This document shows, piece by piece, positions 33,393 through 41,209 of a stretch of 55,794 bases of DNA. Each line of letters starts with the position of its first letter. Positions within the stretch are counted from its first letter, which is position 1. Both the position numbers and the translations under genes were made by a program. Under the pieces are notes generated by a model. It was not told where the DNA came from. It worked only from the letters and a program-made list of their open reading frames with translations, and did no database searches. The DNA lies in IMG/VR virus record IMGVR_UViG_3300034374_009302, positions 1 through 55,794 of that record; one strand, given 5' to 3'. The DNA comes from a virus.

Positions 33393-34031
33393 ATGAAAAT
33401 AACTTCAACAAACTTCGACAACGTTTACTTAATTGAGGAGGACGTTCATTTCGATGACCGAGGCTTTTTTATGGAAACATGGAATGAAATGTCTTATTCT
33501 GCAAAAGGTCTAATCAATGATTTACCTGGCGAGATGGCAGCCAAAGATGATGGTACAATGTTCAATACCTATTTTGTTCAGGATAACCTGTCTCAATCAA
33601 AACAAGGGGTTTTCAGAGGACTTCATTACCAAACAGGTCTACATGGTCAATCCAAATTAGTTAGAGTCTTACGTGGGGCGGTAGTGGATTTCATCGTTGA
33701 CTTAAGAGAGAAGTCAGACACCTACGGCAAGTTCGATTACTTCCTATTAAATGAATGGAATAAAAAATCTTTGTTTATCCCTCCGTATTTTGCTCACGGT
33801 TTCTTATCTTTGGAGGACGATACGATATTCACCTATAAGTGTGGAAACTATTACGACAAAACATCTGAGGGTAGTATTAATTACTCAGACCCTATCATCA
33901 GACACGTAAAAGATAATGACAGCACCATTGTGGATATCATATCAAGTTACATTCCTTATATTAATGAGGATAGTTTGAATATATCATATAAAGATAAACA
34001 CGCACCTAAATTCTTAAAACGTAAATACTGA
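33393..34031 (+). CDS. rfbC: dTDP-4-dehydrorhamnose 3,5-epimerase-like protein
   Basis: The 212-residue protein matches RmlC/RfbC: DDRGFFMETW, FVQDNLSQSKQGVFRGLHYQ with catalytic His78, KLVRVLRGAVVDFIVDLR, and IPPYFAHGFLSLED. The enzyme epimerises dTDP-4-keto-6-deoxyglucose on the way to dTDP-rhamnose. The other rhamnose genes are absent from the window, so it would act on host dTDP-sugar or make a variant sugar with the phage GT25. The loop GEMAAKDDGTMFN (46-58) is longer than usual. Confidence 0.9.
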   Translation: MKITSTNFDNVYLIEEDVHFDDRGFFMETWNEMSYSAKGLINDLPGEMAAKDDGTMFNTYFVQDNLSQSKQGVFRGLHYQTGLHGQSKLVRVLRGAVVDFIVDLREKSDTYGKFDYFLLNEWNKKSLFIPPYFAHGFLSLEDDTIFTYKCGNYYDKTSEGSINYSDPIIRHVKDNDSTIVDIISSYIPYINEDSLNISYKDKHAPKFLKRKY

Positions 34032-34032
34032 T

Positions 34033-34224
34033 ATGGAAATCATTAAAAACATGCAAGCTTTAGACAAAGCACGAAACATTATTCATTCTTGTGAGACTTA
34101 CAAACAATTGGACACAGCTCAAAGATTCTGTGAGTTATATTACGAAATGTTTGAAGACCGAGTAAACTACGAACGTTTACTTCGTGACATCACCGTTCGT
34201 AGAGCCGAACTTACTTTTGAATAA
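34033..34224 (+). CDS. Small helical protein after rfbC
   Basis: The 63-residue protein starts MEIIKNMQALDKARNIIHSC and is two charged helices with two Cys. It begins one base after the rfbC stop and ends at a terminator, so it shares that transcript. Function unknown. Confidence 0.65.
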   Translation: MEIIKNMQALDKARNIIHSCETYKQLDTAQRFCELYYEMFEDRVNYERLLRDITVRRAELTFE

Positions 34225-34227
34225 TAA

Positions 34228-34258
34228 AAAACCCCTCACTTGGAGGGGTTTTATTTTT
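34228..34258. terminator. Bidirectional terminator
   Basis: AAAACCCCTC and GAGGGGTTTT form a stem with A and T runs on either side, between convergent genes. Confidence 0.85.
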
Positions 34259-35033
34259 AATATGCTACTTTACTACAACCACTTTTAATACAATCTTTTT
34301 CCCATGCTTGAAGTTCTTTTGTATTAGGTCCTTTCATTCTGTTAATATATTTAGGACAATCCCCACATTCCTTATTTCCACCTTTTTTAGGTCCACCTGC
34401 TCTCATACATTGGAAGAACGTATTTTGGAAACAATTACTATCATTAGATGATTTACACTTTTCAATGGCACTATACAAACATTTATTAATGGACTCAGAG
34501 TCTTTCATTTTAGAACTCCCACCATCAATTAAAGTCCACCAATCTTCTCTACCTTCTTTATCTTTATCTTTTGGTTTTTCGTTACAATCACATTGAGGTA
34601 ATTGTATACACCCACCCACTGGACTTGCATTTTGACTACCGAGTGCCGTAAGAGTTTTCTTACCAACAGACCCATCAACCGTCAATTTCATTGTCTCTTG
34701 AAATTCTTTAACCGCCTTTTGAGTTTCTTTTCTAAATTTACCATCACATTTAGTCCAGTCTTCTTTACACCCTTTGTTGATACCACCACCTTCTTTTTCA
34801 ACATTGAAACCACATTTAACCAATGCGTTTTGAATTTTTTTAACTACATCTCCATTTGACCCGAACTTTGCTTGTTTTCTTTCACAAAGAATATCACAAA
34901 GGTCATCGCCTTGTTGTATGATAGGTAATCTAGCCTCATTAATGACCGATTCTAAACTTTCCATAATAAGTCTTTCTTCCAATAATTTATTGGCTTCTTG
35001 AATATGTCTTATTTTGCTATAACTCTTTCTCAT
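34257..35033 (-). CDS. Cys-rich protein with peptidoglycan-binding domain
   Basis: The 258-residue protein has a helical leader (KLLEERLIMESLESVINE|A) with processing-type sites. A PG_binding_1-like domain follows (about 58-132; GSNGDVVKKIQNALVKCGFN and LTVDGSVGKKTLTALG). The C-terminal half has clustered Cys (QCDCNEK, ECGDCPK, DCIKSGC); 16 Cys in total is remarkable for a phage protein. It could be a virion protein that meets the cell wall, with Cys forming disulfides or metal sites outside the cytoplasm. Confidence 0.75.
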   Translation of the reverse strand: MRKSYSKIRHIQEANKLLEERLIMESLESVINEARLPIIQQGDDLCDILCERKQAKFGSNGDVVKKIQNALVKCGFNVEKEGGGINKGCKEDWTKCDGKFRKETQKAVKEFQETMKLTVDGSVGKKTLTALGSQNASPVGGCIQLPQCDCNEKPKDKDKEGREDWWTLIDGGSSKMKDSESINKCLYSAIEKCKSSNDSNCFQNTFFQCMRAGGPKKGGNKECGDCPKYINRMKGPNTKELQAWEKDCIKSGCSKVAY

Positions 35034-35035
35034 GA

Positions 35036-35500
35036 TTAATTAAATTTCTTAAATCTGTTAAAATTCTCTAAGATTGATTCTCTCTGAGTTTTGAATGATT
35101 CGTGTAGGTCCTCGTCGATTTCTTCATACATACCACATTCCATACATTCTCCTTCTACTAATGCTGAACCACATTCTTCACACATTTCTTTTTCTTCCAA
35201 CTCCTCAACTGTTTCACCACCTTCCGGTCCTTGTGAAATAAAGTCATATGCCGGGTCAACAGCCGATACATCCATATCTGGAGCGTCAATAACCATTTGT
35301 TCGTGTAAGTTGTTGTCGTAAACTTTTACATCACCAGTATTACTTACCTGAAGACCGTTTTTATCTTGTGCCAAATCCTCAACCGTTAATGGTGTTTGGT
35401 TAGATGGAACATTTCCTGTCGCATAACCATCATAGAAACTTCTATGTGTGTTGAGGATTGATGCTCTCTCCTCGTCTGAAATCATTGTGTAACCTCTCAT
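35036..35500 (-). CDS. Protein with a small zinc-ribbon, virion-type
   Basis: The 154-residue protein starts MRGYTMISDEERASILNTHR, continues with YDGYATGNVPSNQTPLTVED, and carries CEECGSALVEGECMECG, a CxxC-x9-CxxC metal site. From memory, this N-terminal segment is found in virion-region proteins of marine T4-like phages. It lies two bases upstream of the Cys-rich peptidoglycan-binding gene and shares its promoter. Confidence 0.7.
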   Translation of the reverse strand: MRGYTMISDEERASILNTHRSFYDGYATGNVPSNQTPLTVEDLAQDKNGLQVSNTGDVKVYDNNLHEQMVIDAPDMDVSAVDPAYDFISQGPEGGETVEELEEKEMCEECGSALVEGECMECGMYEEIDEDLHESFKTQRESILENFNRFKKFN

Positions 35501-35515
35501 AATGTAGTATTTTTA

Positions 35516-35523
35516 TATAAATA
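35516..35523 (-). promoter_or_regulatory. Phage TATTTATA motif before the 35036-35500 gene
   Basis: ACTATTTATATAAAAA lies 15 bases before the ATG, divergent from a host-type promoter. Confidence 0.5.
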
Positions 35524-35526
35524 GTG

Positions 35527-35558
35527 TTTGATTATGAAAATTTCTTATCTTACCTTTG
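35527..35558 (+). promoter_or_regulatory. Host-type promoter of the 35575 gene
   Basis: TTTG (35527-35530), 20 bases, then TACCTTTG (35551-35558). Confidence 0.75.
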
Positions 35559-35574
35559 TATAAACGGATAAAAT

Positions 35575-35847
35575 ATGGAATACATGAACCTCACAAGAGA
35601 CGACATCAACGAAATGGCAGAAGGTGCCATAATTTTAGATAACTTAGACGGAGCCATTATTGGTGTTACAGAAGAGTTCGGTAACGGACCACGAATTCTC
35701 TATTCTGTAAATAAAATATTAGACATCCTCACCAATGGAGGTGCTATCGACCGAGAGGAAGCATTAGAATACTACTACTACAATATCGTTGGTGGGTATT
35801 TCGGTGAACAAAACCCAATTTTTTTATCCGACCATTTGGTATATTAA
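35575..35847 (+). CDS. Small conserved phage protein
   Basis: The 90-residue protein starts MEYMNLTRDDINEMAEGAII and contains DGAIIGVTEEFGNGPRILYS and GGYFGEQNPIF. I recall similar small proteins in T4-like phages, all of unknown function. It has its own host-type promoter and no downstream partner on the same transcript before the next promoter. Confidence 0.7.
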   Translation: MEYMNLTRDDINEMAEGAIILDNLDGAIIGVTEEFGNGPRILYSVNKILDILTNGGAIDREEALEYYYYNIVGGYFGEQNPIFLSDHLVY

Positions 35848-35866
35848 TTCATAAACCTTATCTTTG
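35835..35866 (+). promoter_or_regulatory. Host-type promoter of the 35890 gene
   Basis: TTTG (35835-35838), 20 bases, then TATCTTTG (35859-35866). The -33 element lies inside the end of the upstream gene. Confidence 0.75.
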
Positions 35867-35889
35867 TTTAAGAATTAAAGATAAGAGTT

Positions 35890-36279
35890 ATGACAGTTAT
35901 TTCACCAAAGACCATCGGAACCGACTACAAAGAGAACAAGAAACTTGGACGTTTTATTCGTCAACAACGTTTCAACGTTAAGGACGAGGGTGGTTTGTCA
36001 GAAATAGACTTTCGTATTACCTATATCAAGCCTCACGATACTTGGGTTGGTGAAATCAAAGTCAATATCGTAGCAGCAGGTAAACTGAAGAGATGTTATT
36101 GGTATTCAACCAACGAGTCACTTTCATTAAAAGAGTATGGTTCTCGCACTTCATCTCGTAACCGCAATGAAGAAATCAGAAGAATGGCACGTGCAGAGTT
36201 GAGTAGTTTCCTGAAATACTTCGGTGTTAAAGGTTACAATATCACTGTAGGGACAATCAAAGTCGTAGATTCACTATAG
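35890..36279 (+). CDS. Unknown basic protein
   Basis: The 129-residue protein starts MTVISPKTIGTDYKENKKLG and contains beta-type segments (EIDFRITYIKPHDTWVGEIK) and an Arg-rich helix (SRTSSRNRNEEIRRMARAEL). The positive charge suggests nucleic-acid or ribosome binding, but no family was recognised. Its stop overlaps the convergent PPK2-fusion gene by 6 bases. Confidence 0.65.
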   Translation: MTVISPKTIGTDYKENKKLGRFIRQQRFNVKDEGGLSEIDFRITYIKPHDTWVGEIKVNIVAAGKLKRCYWYSTNESLSLKEYGSRTSSRNRNEEIRRMARAELSSFLKYFGVKGYNITVGTIKVVDSL

Positions 36280-39200
36280 ACTCTTTCTCATAATAAAGGA
36301 CCTGAGAGCAAGACGGGCTAACTGACGGATTTCACTATTCAAGTTTTCTAAGGTTGGCTCGATTTCTTTTTTCTCCAAACTATCAAACGCCAATCCAACC
36401 ATAGTGTGTTTTGCTTTCTCAGCCAAATCATAAAGTTCTTCAAACTCTTCCTCGTTGTAGTTACCGTATTTTTCGTGTTGAATGAAACTTTTTAGATAAT
36501 CGGCACCTGAATAGATAAAGTTTGTAGATTCCAACATATTGATAACACCTGACATCCTTAGAGCTTCAAAGAAATCATAAATATTCTGATTAGGTTTACC
36601 CAAAACTGATTGGACACCTTCCCAATCTTTCCAATGGTAATTTGCACCTTCAGTCATCTCCTTCTCTTTGATGGTTGTAACCACCTCAGGGTACACAGAA
36701 CCAACGTTCTCTTCTTCTTTACCCTCGTAGTCCACCACCTTTAATAAGTGTCTAAAAGCGTTTAGAATACCCGCTCTCTTATCATTGGTGTCAACCACAG
36801 TCCATGGTTTGGCTTCCTTTGTTTGTTTTAATACCTTGTTTTTATACTCAGTATACTTATCCCACTTATCAATAGACTTCTCATCATTCGGTGAGAACTT
36901 CCAATACTTAAGTGGTGACGCCTTTCTAAGTTCAAATCTTTTTTTCTGAGTTTCAGGTGTAATACTTAACCAGAACTTTACTAACTCAATACCCTTATCC
37001 AATAGGGATTGTTCAAACTGATTTACATTCTCCATAAAATCCAAATATTCCTCCTGAGACGAATAACCCATTACTGGTTCAACAATACCTCTGTTGTACC
37101 AACTCCTATCGAAGAAGTTAATCTTTCCTGGCTGGATTTCTTTTTCATAACGACCAAACCAATCCTTTCTCTCCTCAGGGGTTGGAATACCCAATGCAAT
37201 AACATTAAAATACTTAGGGTCCAAGTATTCTGTCATTTTTTTGATGGTACTTCCCTTACCTGCTGAATCTCTACCTTCAAAAACTACTGCTATGGCTTTA
37301 CCTGTTTTCTTCACGTATTCTTGTAGTTTTAATAACTCAACCTGAAGTGGTAATATCTCTTTCTTAAATTGTTTTCTACCAATCTTAGACTTCTCAGGTT
37401 CTTCACCACCATATAAAAATTCATCTTCCACGTCGAAGTCATCGTTAGGGTCTTGTTCTGTTCTTTTTGATAAAGAATCCACGTAGTTTTCAATATAATC
37501 CTTAACATTTTTATCCTTATCACCCCCTTTAAATAATTTACGGTCTAAGTTCCTTAAAAATAAATCTGTAATGTCATCGTCACTCAATTCATCTAATAAA
37601 CTGTTAAGTAATTCAATATCTATATGACTATCAACTAATTTGTTAGTTAAATCCTCTTTTGTTTGTTCGGTTAAAGATTGAATGTAATTTTGAACTTCAG
37701 GTCTATCACCATATAAATCTAAAACTCTTTTAACAAATCTATCAGGGTTTTTTCTAATATATTGTACCAAGAATGGATTTAAGTTTGAACCTCTATCACC
37801 AAATAAGTTCATAATTTCCACATCTCTTGAATCATCACCCTCTTTACCCTTTTTACTTAACTTGGCCTTTGTTGTATAGAGTTGTTTTTGGTTTGTATTA
37901 GATAACTCTTTTAATTTTTCTAATATAGCTTTAGAATTTTCAACCTCAATACGTCCACTTTCAATTGCACGTATATCTCCAATAATTGCTTGATTAATAA
38001 AATCTAATTTATTTTCTTTATTGATTGGCTTCACTCCTTTTAATAATTCAACGAAATAATCAATTTCATCACCATCTTTTACTATTCGTCTGACTCTACC
38101 AATCACATCACCTGATTTGTTTTTGATTGATAATGCAACACTATTATGGCTTAAATCATAGATTGAACGACCTCTTTTTGTTGTGTCAGTGCGTCTTCTG
38201 TCTGTTCTGGTGTATTGAGGGAATTGAACCAATAATTTACTTGACGGTACCCCTCCCAAATTTTTAACATAAAGTCTTCCTTGAGAATTTACCGAAAAAT
38301 TTTCAGTGCTTGACATTATGTGATTAATAATATCACTTTTTTTGTATTGATATATAATGATTTCATTCAGGTTTCCTTCAGTTGCAAATAAGAACCAATC
38401 AATGGTATCAAATGAATCATCAGAAGTGTAAATTTTTTCTACTATATCTTTCACCCCTTTCTTATCAAAGTGAAGGTATAGTCTATTCAAAATTTGACTA
38501 ATTGCCGGTGAAGTAAACTTCAAATCATTACCACTGGGTCTCACACTCGGTAAATCACGGATTAAAGACTTTATCAATGAGGTGCCTTCACCTTTAACAT
38601 GTTTCTGAACCGCTTTTGTGATACCACCAATCGATTGTGAGCCTTCAGGACTAAATGATTTATTAAACTTGACTGATATATTCTGACCCTCAGAAGGACC
38701 GGTTATAATCTTCACATCAGTTTTATCAGCATTACCCTGATTCTCATTACCCTCAACATTACCCCCAAAAATACCAGCAATCAAACCTTCAAAGGTTTTA
38801 CCTCTGGTTCCTGCAGAATCATAGTTGATAATAACATCATCATACCATTGAATAAAACGTTGTTGAGTTTCAGGTTTGGTCTTTTTAAGTTTTTCAGTTT
38901 TATCAACACCAGGTAATTTATAAACTCCTGACTCACCCAAAGGTTGTGGCCATGTTTCAATGATACCTTCTTCATAGTAAGTTGATAATGCCTGTTTCAT
39001 TGCTGCAGATGTACCCTGAGCAGTTGCGTTGAATGGGGAACTTCTACCGATAGACTTCCCATATTGTTTTTCCAACTCATTATCTTCCTGCTCTTTGAGG
39101 CTCATACTCTTCTTTTTGTAGTCTGAATACAACATCCACAAATCTTCAGTAGATACCAAGCTAAGACCGCGACCATTTTCCCAATCCACACTTATAATGA

Positions 39201-39330
39201 GTCCGTCTTCTTCAAAAGGGTCTTTTGTAATTTTTTCAACTACACCTCTCAGACCTGGAGACATACCAGACTCACCTGCCATACTCACTAAAACTATTTG
39301 GTCACCTTCTTTTACCTCTGGATTAAGCAT
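36274..39330 (-). CDS. Multidomain protein: DUF4314-like, PD-(D/E)XK-like and PPK2 polyphosphate kinase
   Basis: The 1018-residue protein joins several domains. Residues 5-68 (EGDQIVLVSM...SVDWENGRGLSLV) resemble DUF4314. Residues 175-235 have FEGLIAGIFGG (Glu181), TDVKI (Asp205) and ISVKF (Lys221), a plausible PD-(D/E)XK site. A helical middle follows. Residues 650-868 are a full PPK2 kinase: Walker A GRDSAGKGS (686-694), NFFDRSWYNR (738-747) and lid region SPLKYWKFSPND (805-816). PPK2 enzymes move phosphate between polyphosphate and nucleotides. A helical C-terminal domain (about 890-1018) is unrecognised. PPK2 proteins are usually 230-500 residues, so this fusion is unusual. A phage promoter motif lies upstream. 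Confidence 0.88.
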   Translation of the reverse strand: MLNPEVKEGDQIVLVSMAGESGMSPGLRGVVEKITKDPFEEDGLIISVDWENGRGLSLVSTEDLWMLYSDYKKKSMSLKEQEDNELEKQYGKSIGRSSPFNATAQGTSAAMKQALSTYYEEGIIETWPQPLGESGVYKLPGVDKTEKLKKTKPETQQRFIQWYDDVIINYDSAGTRGKTFEGLIAGIFGGNVEGNENQGNADKTDVKIITGPSEGQNISVKFNKSFSPEGSQSIGGITKAVQKHVKGEGTSLIKSLIRDLPSVRPSGNDLKFTSPAISQILNRLYLHFDKKGVKDIVEKIYTSDDSFDTIDWFLFATEGNLNEIIIYQYKKSDIINHIMSSTENFSVNSQGRLYVKNLGGVPSSKLLVQFPQYTRTDRRRTDTTKRGRSIYDLSHNSVALSIKNKSGDVIGRVRRIVKDGDEIDYFVELLKGVKPINKENKLDFINQAIIGDIRAIESGRIEVENSKAILEKLKELSNTNQKQLYTTKAKLSKKGKEGDDSRDVEIMNLFGDRGSNLNPFLVQYIRKNPDRFVKRVLDLYGDRPEVQNYIQSLTEQTKEDLTNKLVDSHIDIELLNSLLDELSDDDITDLFLRNLDRKLFKGGDKDKNVKDYIENYVDSLSKRTEQDPNDDFDVEDEFLYGGEEPEKSKIGRKQFKKEILPLQVELLKLQEYVKKTGKAIAVVFEGRDSAGKGSTIKKMTEYLDPKYFNVIALGIPTPEERKDWFGRYEKEIQPGKINFFDRSWYNRGIVEPVMGYSSQEEYLDFMENVNQFEQSLLDKGIELVKFWLSITPETQKKRFELRKASPLKYWKFSPNDEKSIDKWDKYTEYKNKVLKQTKEAKPWTVVDTNDKRAGILNAFRHLLKVVDYEGKEEENVGSVYPEVVTTIKEKEMTEGANYHWKDWEGVQSVLGKPNQNIYDFFEALRMSGVINMLESTNFIYSGADYLKSFIQHEKYGNYNEEEFEELYDLAEKAKHTMVGLAFDSLEKKEIEPTLENLNSEIRQLARLALRSFIMRKSL

Positions 39331-39346
39331 ATAATGATGTTTTTAG

Positions 39347-39354
39347 TATAAATA
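39347..39354 (-). promoter_or_regulatory. Phage TATTTATA motif before the PPK2 fusion gene
   Basis: GGTATTTATACTAAAAAC lies 16 bases before the ATG. A plus-strand copy sits 12 bases away, facing the other direction. Confidence 0.5.
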
Positions 39355-39366
39355 CCACCAAGAATA

Positions 39367-39374
39367 TATTTATA
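39367..39374 (+). promoter_or_regulatory. Phage TATTTATA motif before the holin-like gene
   Basis: ATATTTATACATAAAG lies 16 bases before the plus-strand ATG at 39391. This divergent pair shows that the motif is oriented with the gene. Confidence 0.55.
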
Positions 39375-39390
39375 CATAAAGTAGTATAAA

Positions 39391-40071
39391 ATGCAATACG
39401 TAATAACTGAAGAGCAATACAGAAGAGTCCTAACAGAGAACTTCTTCAAAAGAACGGAAACTCGTTTGAAAAATGGTTACAATGAACTTAAAAATGTAAT
39501 CAATTCTGTCGCTCAACAAATGAAAATGTCGTTCAGGTTCTTACTTACCTATGGTGCTGGTATCAACGGTATTTTTGAGATGGTTAAAAACAGCATGGGT
39601 AAGTTATCGATGGATATCGGTGATGCAAATATGAACTACTTAATCCTATCAGCTATCAGTTTGGTATTCTTTGGTTATAGTGACTACAGAAAAATCTATA
39701 AAAGAGTTAAGAGTGAGGGATTAGAAGACCCATTCAAAGTGGCGCTTCAGGAAACTTTAAGTATTAAAGAAAGATTACAGGTAATCTTAAATGATATTTT
39801 AAAGGACCCAATCTACACCGCAATCGATATCTTAGCCTACACACACTTATTATTTGTCTTACCTCTTGCGGAATTAGAATTCTTTAACAATCCTGAACAG
39901 CTTGAAATCGCCGCTGAAGCGTTAATGAAATCTTCATTCATCACAGCGTCAGGGGTTGTCGTTAAAAAGTTTATCGAAAGTTTAAAAGAAAAACTTTCCT
40001 CCAAAAAGAGCGAGAGTGGTGTTGATGAACCTCAGGATGGACTCCAAGAACCTCAGTCAGATATCGCATAA
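39391..40071 (+). CDS. Membrane protein, holin candidate
   Basis: The 226-residue protein starts MQYVITEEQYRRVLTENFFK, with LTE|N near residue 16. Apolar segments at about 45-65, 83-97 (YLILSAISLVFFGYSDYRKI) and 145-165 (AIDILAYTHLLFVLPLAELE) suggest two to four membrane passes, followed by a charged Ser/Lys/Glu tail. Size and layout fit a large holin or an envelope-spanning virion protein. It is one of few plus-strand genes with the phage motif, consistent with late expression. Confidence 0.6.
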   Translation: MQYVITEEQYRRVLTENFFKRTETRLKNGYNELKNVINSVAQQMKMSFRFLLTYGAGINGIFEMVKNSMGKLSMDIGDANMNYLILSAISLVFFGYSDYRKIYKRVKSEGLEDPFKVALQETLSIKERLQVILNDILKDPIYTAIDILAYTHLLFVLPLAELEFFNNPEQLEIAAEALMKSSFITASGVVVKKFIESLKEKLSSKKSESGVDEPQDGLQEPQSDIA

Positions 40072-40273
40072 TTGATGAGTGAGCTTCCTCCAACGTATTA
40101 TTCTGTTGGTATTTGTGTGGAATCTTATCGGTATTGTATTTCTTTTTCCAAATAAAGGAACGGTCTCGTTTTTTGATTAAAAACAATCTGTTACCATTTT
40201 CATCATGTTTCTCCTCAATAATAAATTGTTTGAGTAGATACTGAGGAAATTGGTCAAATGTCGGCATAATCAT
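39971..40273 (-). CDS. Small basic protein overlapping the holin-like gene
   Basis: The frame encodes up to 100 residues (MIMPTFDQFPQYLLKQFIIE), with basic segments (KKRDRSFIWKKKY). Its ATG overlaps the stop of the upstream SAP gene (ATGA), which favours translation. Its last 100 bases lie opposite the 3' end of the holin-like gene, so the C-terminus may be mostly incidental. Function unknown. Confidence 0.55.
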   Translation of the reverse strand: MIMPTFDQFPQYLLKQFIIEEKHDENGNRLFLIKKRDRSFIWKKKYNTDKIPHKYQQNNTLEEAHSSIMRYLTEVLGVHPEVHQHHSRSFWRKVFLLNFR

Positions 40274-40596
40274 ACGAAATTAAAATCTTTATTTACTTCG
40301 AAGTAGTGAACTCCCATTGAATAATAAATAAGTTTGGCATTTCCTTTTTCCACCTGATTTCCCATTTGTTTGTATTTTTCAGCCTCACCATTTTTAATTC
40401 CAACCATCTTTCTACCTGGTACGGTTATACTTTCAGTGTGACTATTGACTAAAATGGGTTGAGGTTTTGAAAAGTCCCAAATCTTATTTATGAGTTGAGT
40501 TTTTGTTCCTGAGACACCGAGTCCCATACCTTTACTGATAATCTTCAACTCTTGAAGGGATAGTTTTTTTAATTGGTCTTTTGATGTTACTTCCAT
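40270..40596 (-). CDS. SAP-domain protein
   Basis: The 108-residue protein has an N-terminal SAP motif (LKKLSLQELKIISKGMGLGV, then SGTKTQLINKIWDF), a helix-turn-helix DNA-binding motif. The C-terminal 70 residues are beta-rich (TESITVPGRKMVGIKNGEAE). It overlaps the membrane-protein gene upstream by 10 bases. A DNA-bound role is likely; the target is unknown. Confidence 0.75.
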   Translation of the reverse strand: MEVTSKDQLKKLSLQELKIISKGMGLGVSGTKTQLINKIWDFSKPQPILVNSHTESITVPGRKMVGIKNGEAEKYKQMGNQVEKGNAKLIYYSMGVHYFEVNKDFNFV

Positions 40597-40928
40597 AAAA
40601 TCTGAATTAAAACAATTACAAATGATAATATCAAAGAAACAAGGTTTTTGGTGGTTAATTCTTCACCCAAAACAAAATAGGTGAGTGACATCATTGCGAA
40701 GATACCGATGGAGTATTGGATAAGTCTAGCACTCCATGCTGACCCCATCATATCGTATGCAAAACGAGCACCATAAATAAATAAAAAGGACAATGGAACG
40801 CCGATTACAATGGCATTGAACCATGGGTGTTCTCTAAACCACGGCCACTTCACCTGTGCAAATTGTTGGAACCACGCACCCGTTTGGGCTAGTGTAAGAA
40901 ATAATATGGCTAATAACGCTTGTTTCAT
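40587..40928 (-). CDS. Four-pass membrane protein, DMT-like
   Basis: With ATG at 40928 it has 113 residues and about four membrane segments (MKQALLAILFLTLAQTGAWF, NAIVIGVPLSFLFIYG, IQYSIGIFAMMSLTYFVLG, VSLILSFVIVLIQILW). Half-length relatives of the DMT transporter fold look like this. The upstream ATG at 40946 would place extra charged residues before the first segment and is less likely. Substrate unknown. Confidence 0.7.
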   Translation of the reverse strand: MKQALLAILFLTLAQTGAWFQQFAQVKWPWFREHPWFNAIVIGVPLSFLFIYGARFAYDMMGSAWSARLIQYSIGIFAMMSLTYFVLGEELTTKNLVSLILSFVIVLIQILWK

Positions 40929-40933
40929 CGTTA

Positions 40934-40964
40934 CAAATATACGCAAATAAAAAGAAACATCAAA
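40934..40964 (-). promoter_or_regulatory. Host-type promoter of the membrane-protein gene
   Basis: On the minus strand TTTG (40964-40961), 19 bases, then TATATTTG (40941-40934). This is one of two minus-strand genes with a host-type promoter; here the ATG follows 5 bases later. Confidence 0.65.
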
Positions 40965-40966
40965 AG

Positions 40967-41131
40967 TTATTCTGACGTTTCTCCGTATGTCAACTCGTGT
41001 AGGTCCTCCAAAAACTCGTTATCGTAGTCCCAGTCGTAATACGCAGATGCGTCAAAAGGTGCCTCATCCAAAGAGTGTTTGTTAGGTCTTACAAGAGTCG
41101 TTATTTTAAAATAATCAACTCTGTTTTTCAT
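40967..41131 (-). CDS. Small acidic 54-residue protein
   Basis: The frame starts with ATG at 41131 (MKNRVDYFKITTLVRPNKHS) and ends ...FLEDLHELTYGETSE. A TATTTATT motif lies 28 bases upstream, and it fills the gap 40947-41209. The second half is acidic and aromatic (ASAYYDWDYDNEF). Function unknown. Confidence 0.6.
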   Translation of the reverse strand: MKNRVDYFKITTLVRPNKHSLDEAPFDASAYYDWDYDNEFLEDLHELTYGETSE

Positions 41132-41159
41132 AAAAATTAGGGGATTTTGGTCCGTTACT

Positions 41160-41167
41160 AATAAATA
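41160..41167 (-). promoter_or_regulatory. Phage TATTTATT motif before the 54-residue gene
   Basis: GTATTTATTAGTAACGG lies 28 bases before the ATG and is enclosed by the inverted repeat GGTCC/GGACC. Confidence 0.45.
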
Positions 41168-41209
41168 CTTTTTATGGACCTAATAAGACAGTAAAAAATC
41201 AAAAAGTTT

